A DNA stretch of 64,000 nucleotides from Orobanche coerulescens (Eukaryota; Streptophyta; Magnoliopsida; Lamiales; Orobanchaceae). The stretch covers positions 11,376,501-11,440,500 of the forward strand of contig CM065815.1 in NCBI GenBank assembly GCA_033398695.1, written 5' to 3'. A program made the translations under genes and the position numbers. Positions 43,805 to 56,868 of the stretch are shown here, in pieces (positions within the stretch are counted from its first letter, which is position 1; the number at the start of each line of letters is the position of its first letter). The notes under the pieces were generated by a model that was given only the letters and a program-made list of their open reading frames with translations, ran no database searches and was not told where the DNA came from.

Positions 43805-46358
43805 TCTATATATATAATAGCGTTACGGATTTTAAACACTACATTAATTCTCTCTCTTAGTGGCATTCTCTTAATTTTGGATTCCTATTTATGTAAAATC
43901 TTGAATCTCACATCATTTAAAATGGTACTGACTGATAGACAACCTAATTAAATAGAATTCAATATCTTGAATCCCACATCGATGGAAAATAAAACTCCAC
44001 CGATAGAGAACCTAATAAATACTTAGAATTCAATGTATTTTTCAACCACGTAGTTATTTTACACACAAGCTTAAGAATATTATTTTTATTATGCTTAATT
44101 TGGCCAATTATTAAGTTGGACAAATAAATAGTTTAATTTTTTATTGAATTTTAATTGGATCAATTATTAAATTTACATTAATTTTATTTGTCGAAAAATT
44201 GAATCTCACATCTATTTTATTTAGTAGTTTTATAATAATTGAAAGTATATATAATAGGGTTATTGATCTGAAGCACCACATTTACTCTCTCCTATGTGAC
44301 ATTCTCTTGATTTTGTATTCCTACTTATCTAAAATTTTGAATCTCACATCGATTTAAAATGATACTTAACTGATACGCAACCTAAATATATAGAATTCAA
44401 TGTCTTAAATATCACATTGATATAAAATAGAACTTAAATATTATTTTTCAACTCCATATTCATATTTCACACACAAGCTTAAGAATTTTATTTTTATTGT
44501 GTTTAATTTGGCCAATTATTAAGTTGGATAAATAAATATTAAATTTCTTTTGTGAAAATTTAATTTGATTATTATTAAATTTACATTAATTTATTTGTCG
44601 AAAAATTGAATCTCACGTCTGTTTTATTTAGTAGCTTTATTTTAATTAAAAATTTGCCAAATAAATAGTATTATTTTTATTGAAATATAATTTGGCCAGT
44701 TAAGCTGTAAATATTTTTTATCAAAAAAATATTTTGGCTAACTATTGACGTTTAACTTAATTTGTGTATCAACATATAAGAATTTGAGCAAATTTAAATT
44801 TTTTGAAGTCAAACTTAACAACCAATTATTTTAACAACTTAAATTTAATTATTCAGATTTTATGTATTTTAGTAGATTTGGGAAATTAGTGCATATAGCT
44901 ATACAGATTTGCGAGTAGAACATGTGCTAAAATTATTTTTTAATTGAATTTGAGACGGTATAGGTATATAATATCTAAATAAGTTTCGCATGGCCGAACC
45001 CTACCTGTATTATTTCGGGTATCACTATTTGGGTTTGGGATGAAAACGCGTAGTAAATTCACCTTTAAGTCAGATGTCGGACGAGTACGGTTATATTAAT
45101 TATAAACGGGTTCGAGTGACTGAATCCTTGCATCATCTTTTTGGTTTTTCGTTGTATTCTGCCATGGTAAGGAACTCTGAATGGCTGAACATAACTAATA
45201 AATATAATTGGCAAGTTTTTTGCATTAATAAACTCGACTAAAAATATAATTTTATTATATATATAATACCATTACACATTTGGAGCACCACGTTAGCTCT
45301 CTCATATGTTGTATTTTTTATGTTCTAGATTCTTATTTATTTAAAACTTTTATCCGATCTTGATTTTAAATGACACTCCACTCAATGAATAATTAAATAA
45401 ATATTTAACATAAATATGTATTTTAGCCATAATTATTTTACACCGCCACATTAATTTGGTCATCTATTGAGTTGGCCAAATAAATTATTTTATTCTTATT
45501 AAAAAATTAAACTTGACAAATTATTAATTAAACCTCATTGGCCCAAATATATACATATTTATTTTTAATATCTAATTTATACATGCATAAATATTATTTT
45601 TATATTTTTTAATAAACTCGATTCTCTTCGCTTATAAATAAATATATAAAATATCTAATAGCAATATGGATTTGAAGTATCACGTTAACCCTCTCTCCTA
45701 CATGAAGTTTTTTATTTTTTATTTTTATTATTTATCTACAATCATGAATCCCACATCAAAATATAGGTATATAAATTTTTAAGGATTTTTGCAGATTGTA
45801 TAATTCTAAAATTATACTAGGAATTTAACTTTTAATCTTTTGTCATTTATAATATTTATTCTTAACCTTTACTTTACAATGTTTGAGTTTTCATTGAGAT
45901 GGATTGACCAATTACTATATCAACTTATGTTTAGGTATTTAAATTATATAAATTTAAATACGTTGAGTAATTAGCGAATATTATATAGAGTCTGAGATAT
46001 GAACAGGTAATAAAATCATATTTTAATCGAGTTTGATGAATATGAATATAATTTAAACAAAGTTTGAATATTTATACCATACTTCCATTATTTCATGTGT
46101 TACTATCTGAGTTTTGAACGGGAATAAGTAGTAAAATTATCTTTCAATCGGGTTTATGACGAATACAAGTACATAAATTCTAAAGGAGTTCGGGTGGTTG
46201 AATCTCATACTCATTATTTCTGTTTATTGGTGTTCCGCTGCGGTATAATTTCAAAAGTGGTTGAACCTTAACAAAATATTAAATTATTTTTTGATTTTTA
46301 CGTATAAATTACTATATAAAGTGATTACCCGTCGAGTTTCGACGGGCCATACACTAGT
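43805..46358 (+). mobile_element. Non-autonomous Helitron
   Basis: The 5' end starts TCTATATATATAATAG after an A (43804). The 3' end is an 8-bp hairpin (CCCGTCGA GTT TCGACGGG, 46328-46346) followed by CCATACACTAGT, ending CTAGT at 46358 before a T (46359). TC start, 3' hairpin with CTRRT end, A/T insertion site and no target duplication or inverted repeats are Helitron hallmarks. No Rep/helicase is encoded in the 2,554 bp. The interior holds at least three degenerate restarts of the 5' sequence (about 44247, 45257 and 45650), each followed by 'accac.tt..ctctctc' and 'gaatctcacatcga' words. This suggests repeated nested or tandem insertions. Confidence 0.82.
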
Positions 46359-46490
46359 TAATCCTTATATTAAGATCAATTCAAGATCAATTCAAAATCT
46401 CAATCAAATATCTTAAATTAATTCCGTAAAAAAAGAAAAATCTTAGATTAACACTCGATTAACCTCCATATGCTCCACTAATATAACATG

Positions 46491-47408
46491 TGTTGTTACC
46501 CAAAATATTATCCGGAAATGATATTGCTGGAATGGATGAGTAACAAACAAAATGTGAGAGCACGTCCGTGGGGAAGTAAATAACACAAGATTTGCCGGGT
46601 TTGTTAGGCCCGGGCTTGAATGCTCTCGCGAGATATTATTAATGTACAAATATTAATGTAAGAGTACAATTACAATGAGTGTAAAAGACCCTAGTTATCT
46701 AGCTCTTGAGTGCTGATGATAGCCGGAAGAACTAGAGTTGAAGCTCTGTGAGTTCTTGTTCTCGTTTCTGCCGACCGTCTTTTGGTTAAGAGGTTTTCAG
46801 AGTGAAAAACCGAGAGAAAAGCAGAGAGAAAAGCAGAGCCTTTTTCCAAGTGCAGGAAGCCTTCTATTTATAGGAGGAGGTAGGATGTCTTAATCCTGAC
46901 GGGCGATCGCCTTTCCTGTATTATAATAAGGGGGCGATCGTCTTTAGCACATGGGCTGATTGCCTTAAAGTCCGCGGCTGTTGTTGGCAGCCAGCTGTGT
47001 GAACCAATGAGAGGACAACACGCGTATCTTGTCGCTGTCTCGGGAGGTCCCACCTTGGACCTTTCGGCGGGTCTGTCGGTAGGTGAGAAGATGGCGACAG
47101 ACTGGGGTCAAAAGGCCTTATCATGCGGCACCTTTTCTGGATCTGCACGTAGGTCTCTATTCCGAGTTTCGGCCTTCGCAGACTTGGCGGATGTTGATTT
47201 TACGTGGCATGAAGCAGTCGTCCATAATCGGGCATTTGGGACGATCGCTAGTTGCCGGGAGACGATCGCCTTGCCAGTCGATCACTCGGCGCTGGGTCCT
47301 ATTCTGGGTCCTTCGATCGGCAAGTCTGTCTTGGTCTATTTGACTCTGGTTCGGTCGCCCGATATTTGTGCCGATCGCCTGTTGAGGTGTATAAATCTCG
47401 ACACAACA
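46491..47408 (-). mobile_element. Solo LTR of the Tat-like Gypsy family
   Basis: Starts TGTTGTTACCC and ends CACAACA, with the exact 5-bp duplication ACATG on both sides (46486-46490 and 47409-47413). Homologous to the LTRs at 49014-49982, 52794-53745 and 54192-55146. On the minus strand (the element's sense strand) it has a TATA box CTATAAATAG (46873-46864). Upstream of that lies an array of GGCGATCGCC-type palindromes (46902-47385). A solo LTR with intact duplication shows LTR-LTR recombination. Confidence 0.9.
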
Positions 47409-47413
47409 ACATG

Positions 47414-49008
47414 CAATAGTGGATCCTTATAACATGCAACCGTCCAATACCATTAATTCACAGTGATCGAGATCATTAATATATTTTGAAATTTAAAATT
47501 TGCTCTAATGATTGCTTTTCTGCAGATATGCTCCACCTAATATTTCCTAGGCTCTTTTTCGTTTGTAGTCATGTTCAAGCTTTTAGAAATGAAGAATGAA
47601 ATAATATGAAGAAGATGACCAACCGTTTAGAAACCCTAATTAGGAGAATTGAGAACTTTAAAAATGAAGTAGTATGGAGAATATAGAGAAGATGGAGAAA
47701 TTTTCCGTAGTCATCATATATACTAAAAGATTAAGTCCTAAAATTTATTATGGAGTCTTAATGACTTCAATTTTTATGTATTTTTATGTATAAAGTTAAA
47801 TGATGAGAATGTGAAAGATGTAGTCTTCATATAGAGAAGAATATTGAAGGACATTCTTATCACTAAAAGATTAATGTATTTTTACGTATAAAATTAAATG
47901 ATGGGAATGTGAAAGATGTAGTCTCTTCACATAGAGAAGAAGATTGAAAGGTATCATCACCTCCCATATAATCACGATACGGTTACGGGATGACGAGGCC
48001 AAGTATTGCCCGTTGTGAGAAAACTTCATCTTTGTGGTCCATTATTATCTGGAGGGTTTATAGAAAATAACAAAAGAAATTAATTTTTTGGCCCATAGTA
48101 TAAACTCTCCAGTGATTTCTAAACAAGACAAGGCTATTTTCATAAACCACCTGTGAAGTCCAACGAGGAATCCCTTCTCCTTCACACAGATGATCACTGA
48201 GCAACGACAAATGCTCGACCTATGACGGATTATGAAACAGACAGTCACGCTTTTGCATGTCGAGAACCTTGCAAGTTCTTTGTTTTTTTTTTAATGATGC
48301 CAATAATTCTTCAAAGGTATGTTTGGTCAAGTGCTAAACTCGAATGGTAGTTGTTGTCGCTTCATGAGTGGCATGCTCGGATCAAATATTTGTTTTAATG
48401 GTTTTCCTTATTTTGTGTTATCAAATTTGCAAATTGTTGATGCTGAAATGTAAATTGCTTACGGTCTGCAGGTGTTTTGGTTTTTGGTTGTGATACTCGG
48501 TGTATAGTTGAATCCAAAATATCAACTTTGCATTAGTAAAAAATGTCAGCGAGAAATAAAAATAAAAAAGATATGTGAATTGCTTACGGTCTGCATGTGA
48601 TTTGGTTGTTGTTTGTTATGGTACATCCACTTTAATCTTCGTAGCATTTGAACCTTTGTCCATTGCCTTCTCAATTCAAAGATTAATATATATATAGCAT
48701 ACTCCGAAAGCTACATTAATGCATGCATATTTGCTATTACTTTTCTCAAGTAATATCTTATTTTTTTGTCCATATTGCATGGATGATTTTAGTCACTTAC
48801 AAGAATTTGATCTTTTCCTGACATTGTTGTAATTAAAATCTTAAGGATTAATCAATTCATTCAGTTGTACTAAAATCATAAGTATGAATGGAACTCCATG
48901 TGTGACTCAAAGTTTTTAAAATTAATTTAAAGGTAATGTGTATTTTTATTTTTATTTTTGTGTGTGTAGGTATATCCCATAAGGAATAATACATTAAATA
49001 TGATAAAG
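47414..49008. other. Intergenic DNA with two small direct duplications
   Basis: An imperfect tandem duplication of about 130 bp at 47725-47950 ('gaatgtgaaagatgtagtct') and a repeated segment 'attgcttacggtctgca.gtg' at about 48455 and 48583. No recognisable protein; the minus-strand frame 48045-48248 was not identified. Confidence 0.4.
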
Positions 49009-49013
49009 GGACG

Positions 49014-49982
49014 TGTTGTTACCCAAAATATTATTCGGAATGGTTTGCTGGATATGGCTACGGGTGAGTAACAAACAAAATGTGAGAGCACGTACGAGGA
49101 GTGTGAATAACACAAGATTTGCCGGGATTGTTATTCCCGGGCTTGAATGCTCTCGCGAGATATTATTAATAAGAATTCCGCTTGGGAGTACATATATTAA
49201 TGTAAGAGTACAATTATAATGAGTGTAATAACCCTAGCTATCTAGCTCTTAAGTGTTGATGATTGCCGAAAGAACCAGAGTTGATGCTCTGTGAATTCTT
49301 GAAATGTAGAGAGTTCTCGTTTCTGCCGACCGTCATTCAGTTAAGAGGTTCCGACAGTGAGAGAGAGAGAGAGATCCCAGAGAGAAGTCCTCTTCCAAAT
49401 GCTGGAAGTCTCCTACTTATAGAAGAGAAGGTTGTTGGGATGTCTTAATCCCAAACGGGCGATCGCCTTTCTTGCATTAAATTAAGCGGGCGATCGTCTC
49501 AGCACGTGGGTCGGTTTCGTAAAAGTCCGCGGCTGCTGCTGGCAGCCAGATGTGCGAACCAATGAGAAGACAACACGTGCCTCATGTCGCAATCTTGGGA
49601 GGTCCTACCTTGGACCCTTTCGGCGGGTCTGTCGGTAGGTGGGACTGTCCTTGTCGTCTACAGCTGGTGATGGGCTCGAGTCAAAAAATCTTATCTGGCG
49701 GCGCCTTTTACGGATCTACATGTGGGTCTTCATCCGAGATTCAGTCTTCGTAGACTTTGACGGATGTCGGCCTTACACATGGCATTAGACGGTCGTACTT
49801 GGTCAGGCACTAGAGTCGATCGCTATGTGCCAAGAGACGATCGCCCTGGATGTCGATCGCTCGATACTTGACCGCGATATGGAACCCTCATTTGATTAGT
49901 CTGCCTTGGTTCATCTGACGCTGGCTTGGTCGTTCGGTCCTTATGCCGATCGCCGTCGAGGCGTATTAATCGCCGCACAACA
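49014..49982 (-). repeat. LTR of the Tat-like element (3' LTR on the minus strand)
   Basis: Starts TGTTGTTACCC and ends GCACAACA on the + strand. Contains GGCGATCGCC-type palindromes (49457-49960) and, on the minus strand, a TATA-like TCTATAAGTAG near 49425. Partner of 52794-53745. Confidence 0.88.
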
Positions 49983-51114
49983 ATTGTCCCCCAGCTCGCT
50001 CCGCTGTCAAAGACGTGGGGTGAGGTGGTTCCACTGGCGATCGTTTAAAATAATGACGAGCGACTCATCGAGCGGACTTTGATTTTTAATTAGGACGACC
50101 TACTCGACCGCTGAAAAGAGCGGCTCTCGAGACTGTTTATTTAGTGAAAGGGAACGAAAATAAATCTTTTAGCGAGCGATCCTTGGTCTTAGTTCTTGCG
50201 ATCTTCAATTTTGCAGATTTCTCGAGGAAGGCCGACCATCTCGGCCTAGAGGAACCGTGCACGGTCGCGGAGTTCGATGGAACCGACCCCCGCGACCATG
50301 TATTATGCGCGAGTGACATTCCACCTGTAGGTCTGTCTCGCGACTCACTTTATTGTGAGGGTCATCCGGAGGCTACATTTCGCCACGCAAGGTAGCAATG
50401 AAGCGGACGATCTCAGCCTGGAGGAGTCCTTGCACGGGGCGCTGTCGGATTAATCGACTTCGCGACCGTGGCTTGTTAGCACTTTTCTGCCTGGGACCGA
50501 CATGTTAGATGATGGACCTTCGAGGGCATATGTTGTGACGTGGGCGGGACGCGTCGCATTGTCCGGGTCCACCATGTTAGATGATGGATCCTTGAGGGCG
50601 GGCGAGCGTGTCCTCAGATTTGTTTTGGAGGGTCCTTCGGCTACGCCCGCCTCATATTTAAACAAAGGGCGAGCGATCTCTACCCAAAAAAACCTTGCAT
50701 GGACGGGCTATCGGTTATATCGACCTCCAGAACTATGTCTGCACTTTTCTACCTCGGATCGTCATGTTAGATGGCGGTCCTTGACGGTATACATTGTGTT
50801 GGGGGAGGCGATCGCTTTCCTGGGTTCATCATGTTAGATGACGAACTTTAGAGGGCGAGCGAGTCATCCTCTTTTTGGAGGCGTTGCTCAGGCAGTAGCC
50901 TTTGGTTTGGCATAGTGGAAACTGGGGAAAGACCTCCGAAGTTTCCGCCTCTTGATTGAAGCATACAGATCCGGCCGCCTAGGTTGATCGGGGGGATTGA
51001 CTCGTACAAATCCTCTGGCTCGTCGCGTTTGATTCTGGTGATCGGATTGGGATATTGACGGTCATCGTTCTATCGCCGATCCCGGCCCTCGGTCCTTTCT
51101 GCCCGGGGCTCCGG

Positions 51115-52667
51115 CTAAGTCACTAAACTGTCCAGCTTGCCCTCCTCGAACAATCTCCAGAGTTGTCTGAGGAGGTCGCGGCATTGGTTGGTGTTGTGTC
51201 CGGGACTCTTGTGGAAAGCACAAAATTTATCGCGATCCAGATGATCCCTTATCGCTTTTAGCTTGCTTAGACGCTCACGCCCCTTGATGGCGTAAAAAAT
51301 ATGGGCCGGAGATAGATTAAGGTTGTGGAGGAGATGGGCTTCCACATCCTCGAAGGCCTTGAAATCACCGGGTGGCTTGGCGACCGCCTTGTAGGACTTG
51401 GCGATCGCCGTCTTTGCCCCCTCGCCTAGGCGAAGGGTGAACAACCTCTGTCTGGCCATAAAGTCTACGGCCTTAGCGCAGAAGATTGCGTAGGTTGGGG
51501 GGATGTCCTTCGTAAGGTGCCTGAACATGGGCGAAAGACCATCGAATCCCCCTAGGACCGAGTAGAGTGCGATCTCGTCGCTTATGGGCTCGCCGATGAG
51601 GATTATTTCATCCACCCGGTCGATGTAATCTTCTTCGGACTCGTCTTTCCCTGCCTGATCTTCATCATGCGATGGGGACCTTCTGGTCGAGCGACCTTGG
51701 CGGCGAAGTACGACATGAAGCCGCTCGCTAGTTTTTCAAAGGAATTGATGGAGCGCGGGGGCAATGAGATGTACCATCTATGGGCAAGATTGACCAATGT
51801 TAATGGAAACATTCGGCATCTCGTCGCGTGTGACGCCCCGCATCTGGTTATGTATATCCGGAACTTGCTTAAGTGAGTCTCGGGGTCCGATCTCCCCTCA
51901 TATAAAGGTGTTTGATGAGCGATCTTTGGTTGCACGGGGGCAAGCTCGATCTGGACCGCGAGCGGTTCACTCGGTCCGGCGACCTTTCTCTCGGCGCCTG
52001 TTCCAGTTTCTAGGAGCGCTTTCATATCATCGAGCTGGCGCTGCATTGCGGCCATCGCCGTAGCCATGCTGCTCGCGATTTGGCTCTCGGAGCGGAAACC
52101 AAGACGATCATGTACCGATCTCCTGGCTCCGCGGTAGGTGATGAGGTCTTTTTCACCCAGCTCCGTTCTTTGGCGAGTGGGAGCCAGATGGCTAGCCTGT
52201 TTTTTGGGAGTCGGGTATGCCGAACTCCTGGTGACGGATTCAGACTCCGACGTCTCATGGATGGGGCCAGAATGCCCAGGTCGCCATGAAGGATCACTTC
52301 CTAGGCGGCTGAAGACGGAACTGTCCCGCTTTGCGAGCGTCTTTTCTCGTGACTCGGGGCTTTCTGACGATTTCTCGACATATAACCCCTTGAGCTTTCA
52401 TTTGCCCGCACGGTGGATGGCAGGTGGGGTAATAGTGGGCGTGCCGCATGCTCTCCGTCGCTCCCTTAGGATGGCCATGGCCTCCTCGATCTTTTCCGCG
52501 GTTTGGAATTGATCGAGTGAGAGGCTGGGGCCGTCCCTCGGGGGCGTGAGTGAGAGTCTGGCGTCGCCGCGACTGCCTTCCGCTGTAGGTTGGGACTCGG
52601 TTTGGGCCGGAATATGGCGTACGGAGGCCCTTAAGGTGTCTCTCTTCGAAGTGGTAGCAGACGTCAT
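51115..52667 (-). pseudogene. Tat-like gag (broken)
   Basis: The first frame starts at ATG 52667 ('TSATTSKRDTLRASV'). Gag core follows in 52067-51603 with 'SKFRIYITRCGASHATRCRMFPLTL' type sequence of the Retrotrans_gag family and 'RSINSFEKLASGFMSYF'. The C-terminal part in 51615-51115 includes 'VEAHLLHNLNLSP' and a zinc-knuckle-like 'CAFHKSPGHNTNQCRDL' followed by 'IEELI'-equivalent 'LWRLFEEGKL'. This is the arrangement of Tat/Ogre-type gag proteins. In-frame stops between 52398 and 52067 and a frameshift near 51610 break it. No pol follows. Confidence 0.75.
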
Positions 52668-52793
52668 TATTTCGAGGGTTTTCTTTGAAGAACAATGAGT
52701 GTTTCTTCAAGTATATGCTCCGGAGAACAGTGAGTGTTCTTCGAAACGATCGGAATGAAAATGAGGGTATGTCGCCCTTCCTCTAGCGCCAAT

Positions 52794-53745
52794 TGTTTTT
52801 ACCCAAAATATTATTCAGAATGGTTTGCTGGATATGGCTACGGGTGAGTAACAAACAAAATGCGAGAGCACGTACGAGGAGTGTGAATAACAAAAGATTT
52901 GCCGGGATTGTTAGTCTCGAGCTTGAATGCTCTCGCGAGATATTATTTTGGGAGTACATATATTAATGTAAGAGTACAATTATAATGAGTGTAATAACCC
53001 TAGCTATCTAGCTCTTGAGTGGTGATGATTGCCGGAAGAACCAGAGTTGATGCTCTGTGAATTCTTGAAATGTAGGGAGTTCTCGTTTCTACCGACCGTC
53101 TTTCTGTTAAGAGGTTCCGAGAGTGAGAGGGAGAGATCCCAGAGAGAAGACTCCTTCCAAATGCTGGAAGTCTCCTACTTATAGAAGAGGAGGTTGTTGG
53201 GATGTCTTAATCCCAAAACGGGCGATCGCCTTTCTTGCATTAAATTAAGCGGGTGATCGTCTCAGCACGTGGGTCGGTTTCCTTAAAGTCCGCAGCTGCT
53301 GCTGGCAGCCAGATGTGTGAACCAATGAGAAGACAATACGTGCCTCATGTCGCAGTCTTGGGAGGTCCTACCTTGGACCCTTTCGGCGGGTCTGTCGGTA
53401 GGTGAGACTGTCCTTGTCGTCTACAGCTGGTGATGGGCTGGAGTCAAAAAACCTTATCTGGCGGTGCCTTTTGCGGATCTGCACGTGGGTCTTCATCCGA
53501 GATTCGGTCTTCGTAGACTTTGACGGATGTCGGCCTTACACGTGGCATTAGACGGTCGTCCTTGGTCAGGCACTAGAGTCGATCGCTAGGTGCCAAGAGA
53601 CGATCGCCCTGGATGTCGATCGCTCGGTGCTTGACCGCGATCTGGAACCCTCGTTTGATTAGTCTGCCTTGGTTCATCTGACGCTGGCTTGGTCGTTCAG
53701 CCCTTATGCCGATCGCCGTCGAGGCGTATTAATCGCCGCACAACA
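52794..53745 (-). repeat. LTR of the Tat-like element (5' LTR on the minus strand)
   Basis: Starts TGTTTTTACCC (a small change from TGTTGTTACCC) and ends GCACAACA. Very similar to 49014-49982. Minus-strand TATA-like TCTATAAGTAG near 53183. Confidence 0.88.
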
Positions 53746-53750
53746 GGACG

Positions 53751-54186
53751 TAGGGCACGACGAGTTGGTCAAGAAGGTCGTTCAAGACGGGCTACAACGA
53801 AGATCATAGAAAGAAGATTCGAACGTAGAAAAAACTTATCCCAAACGGGGACTCATCGGTTGGTTTGGATGAATTGTTTAGAGATACTACTAAATATATA
53901 TCGAGTTTACAAATGGGAATGAGACTCATAAATTCTTAGTGACTTTGATTGTTCATTGTATTGATTTATAAAATCACAGTGAAGATATATTGTATTATCA
54001 TATATGATGATCACATGATTTTCTGTAGTTGAACTAAAGAATCATTTTTTTGTTTGTGATATCAACTTTAGTGGTTTGATTTTATTCCAAGATTGATTCA
54101 TGTCTGTAATATTGATGGTTTTTATTTTTGAATGATTACAATTTCATTGTTTACTTCTCTTTTATATGTTATTGATCACATTATTG
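53751..54186 (+). other. Host DNA between Tat-like insertions, with an interrupted frame
   Basis: If the element 49014-53745 is removed, an open frame starts at ATG 48999 upstream and runs across the join to TGA at about 53920 (basic, many R). No domain was recognised, so this may be chance or an old repeat. The rest is AT-rich. Confidence 0.35.
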
Positions 54187-54191
54187 GTTTA

Positions 54192-55146
54192 TGTTGTTGC
54201 CCAAAATATTATCCAAATATAATATTGCTGGAATGATCGAGCAACAGCAAATTGCGAGAGCACGTCCGTGGGGGTGTGAAAAACACAAGATTTGCCGGGT
54301 TTGTTAGGCCCGGGCTTGAATGCTCTCGCGAGATGTTATTAATACAAATATTCGTGGATACAAGTATTAATGTAGGAATCTAAATACAATGAGTGTAAAA
54401 GATCCTATTTATCTAGCTCTTGAGCGAAGCTTTGCCTGATTCGTCTCTGTCGACCGTCTGGTGCTGAGAGAGAAGAAAGGCCGAGAGATAGCTGTTGCCA
54501 AGAGTGAGAAAGCCAAGTTGTGAATGGAGCTTCTGTATTGGGTGTGAAGCAGATGAGAATCCGAGAGTTCAGAGAGTTGGAGTTCAGACCTCATTCCAAA
54601 TGCAGGCAGCCTTCTATTTATAGGGGCTGAGATGCCTTGTTTTCTGGCGGGCGATCACCTTTCGTACAATATAATAATGGGGCGATCGTCTTTATGTCAC
54701 ATGGGCTGTCTGCCTAAAGCTTGCGGCTATCACTGGCGGCCACCAGTGCCCAATGAGGAGCCAAAGACGCGTCCCGAGTTGTCACACGGCGGTCCCACCG
54801 ACACCTTTCGCGGTCTGCTACCGGTGGTGAGAAGATGCTGACAGGTTGTGGTCAATGATCCATGAAACGCGGATCTTGTCTCGGAACTGCACGTGGGTGC
54901 TGTTTCGAGCTTCGGCCTTTGCCGACTGGACGATCATCGGCTTCGTGCGGCATGAGGCAGTCGTCATTTGGTCGGCCACCAGGAGTCGATCGCCAAGTAC
55001 CGAGAGACGATCGTCTTAGATGTCGATCGCTCGGCACCGGGACCTGTCCTGGGACCTTCGGTCGGCAGTTCTGCCTTGGCTGCCGAACTCTGGCTCGATC
55101 GCCCGGTCTCTAACGCCTGTTGAGACGTGTAAATCTCGACACAACA
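54192..55146 (-). mobile_element. Second solo LTR of the Tat-like family
   Basis: Starts TGTTGTTGCCC and ends CGACACAACA. The flanks GTTTA (54187-54191) and ATTTA (55147-55151) agree in four of five bases. It has the same palindromes (CGATCG words at 54653-55110) and a minus-strand CTATAAATAG TATA box (about 54623-54614). More diverged from the complete element's LTRs than they are from each other. Confidence 0.82.
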
Positions 55147-55199
55147 ATTTAATTGCATTCTTTACATGATGTAATGTATGTGTCCATTTTCGCGATGTC

Positions 55200-56741
55200 T
55201 GATAACACTCATTTTTACACATATATTTACATCGATTTTCCGGGTTTTAAGATCCTAAAATGTGTAGAACTGTCGTTTATACTCGTATTATGTTTATTGG
55301 ACTCGATCACGCTTGGGTACGTTTTATTGATTTTATAGGTACTTTATAGACATAAATCAAGCAAGAACGAAGTCTCCAACCCCAATACATATCAAGCAAT
55401 GCGGAAACAAGAGATCGGGCTTAAAAAGGAGTCAAGACGGTGTCAAAACGAGCCAACACGAGCCCGGCCGTGTCAATCGACACGGGCCGTGTCATTATCC
55501 CGGCCGTGCCATATCGACACGGTCGGGTCTATCTCCCAGCCCTTTCGTGCTTATTTTGAAGAGTATGACACGGGCCGTGTCATTTGACACGGTCGTGTCA
55601 TTTGCTCGGCCGTGTCATTTGACACGGTCGAGTCCCCTGTCCAGCAGGTTTTTGGGCTTTTGAGCATACTATGACACGGGCCGTGTCATATGACACGGCC
55701 GTGTCACTTTTCGGTGAAATATCTCCTTTTGACATTTTGAGAGATTTTTGTGGAAAAAGTGGATGTTTTATCTTTATAAAAGGGATATATGGGGTAAGAT
55801 AAGGGATATTAGAAGATAAGGGAGATTAGAGAGAGAAAATAACAAGAGATCAAGTGACTTTGATACCAAAAAGAGGAGGTTTTGAAGAAATTCTTGAAGA
55901 ACACTTCAAGAACATTTGAAGGTTTCAACCGGATCGATCAAGACACACCACGAGTTTTATCTTCTTCCTATCTTTTCTTCATTTTGTTGTTTTTATTAGC
56001 ATGAACATGATGATTATCTATCTTCCTTTCAATTCCATGTCCGCTAAACTCTTTAGATTCCGGGCATGGGAGTACGTTGATTTACTATGATTTTGAGGGA
56101 TTGATAATTATATTTATCTAGTGTGATTTCTTTATCAAATACTTGGTTTGATTCATGTTTAGACACTTGATCAATGTTTTTACATGTTTAACTTAATTGC
56201 TCATAATTTGAGAGAAGAGGGCATTAATAGGTTTCGAGTATTTGACGTAGTAAATTACGAGATTGAGAAATCGGTGATGAACTATGATGATATCTAAATC
56301 TTATGAACATTTTGGAGTTAGACAATTTATAGTAAACGGAGACGTTGTTATAAGTTGTTTAATCTACGTTTTAATGCATCTCGAGAGGGACTTTAAAATA
56401 TTGTTGTGATCGTCGTTTTAGAAACGCACTTAGAACCTTTTGAAACCAATCCCGACTAAATTTAGTAATCAACGGAAACCTAGCCTTGGAATCTACCTTT
56501 CTAAACTCTTGCAATTCGCTTCCATTCGGATATTTTCAATCATTTTAATTTATTGTGATTATTGTATGTCATTTCATTAATCGTCCACTTTACCTTTCGA
56601 TCGTCTAGATAAAGTCGAGAACACTACAATCTAATACTCAACGCAACAAAAATATTTAGTCTCTGTGGAATACGACCTTGCTCGCCGCTTTCTACATATT
56701 TTCCGTACACTTGCGGATTGGTTAAAAAAAAATAGCGAACA
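55200..56741 (+). repeat. 5' LTR of the Athila-like element
   Basis: Boundaries TG..CA inferred from the primer-binding site position; the 3' copy is not available to confirm. Between 55459 and 55707 there are about ten words of the palindrome GACACGGCCGTGTC and variants. A TATA box TTATAAAAGG lies at 55774-55783. Confidence 0.75.
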
Positions 56742-56868
56742 AGTTTTTGGCGCCGTTGCCGGGGACTAAATTAATTTTTGTGTTAATATTACGATTAGTG
56801 TTTTTAGTCTTACTTTAGACATTTTCTTATTTGTTACTTAACTCATACAATTTCTACTCAGGGAGTGC

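Larger units (their letters stand above)
49014..53745 (-). mobile_element. Gag-only Ty3/Gypsy element, Tat-like
   Basis: LTRs 49014-49982 and 52794-53745 are flanked by the exact duplication GGACG (49009-49013 and 53746-53750). The element reads on the minus strand. Next to 52794 the minus strand gives ATTGGCGCTAGAGG, a primer-binding-like site. Next to 49982 it gives AGCTGGGGGACAAT, a polypurine tract. The 2.8-kb interior encodes only gag remnants; no protease, RT or integrase is seen, so it needs a partner. Two solo LTRs of the same family lie on either side within 9 kb. Confidence 0.88.

Noticed and set aside
47007..47432. 141-codon ORF in the solo LTR
   Set aside because: Lies within LTR sequence (antisense to the element) and has no domain.
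52138..52512. 124-codon plus-strand ORF
   Set aside because: Antisense to the Tat-like gag remnants; no recognised domain.
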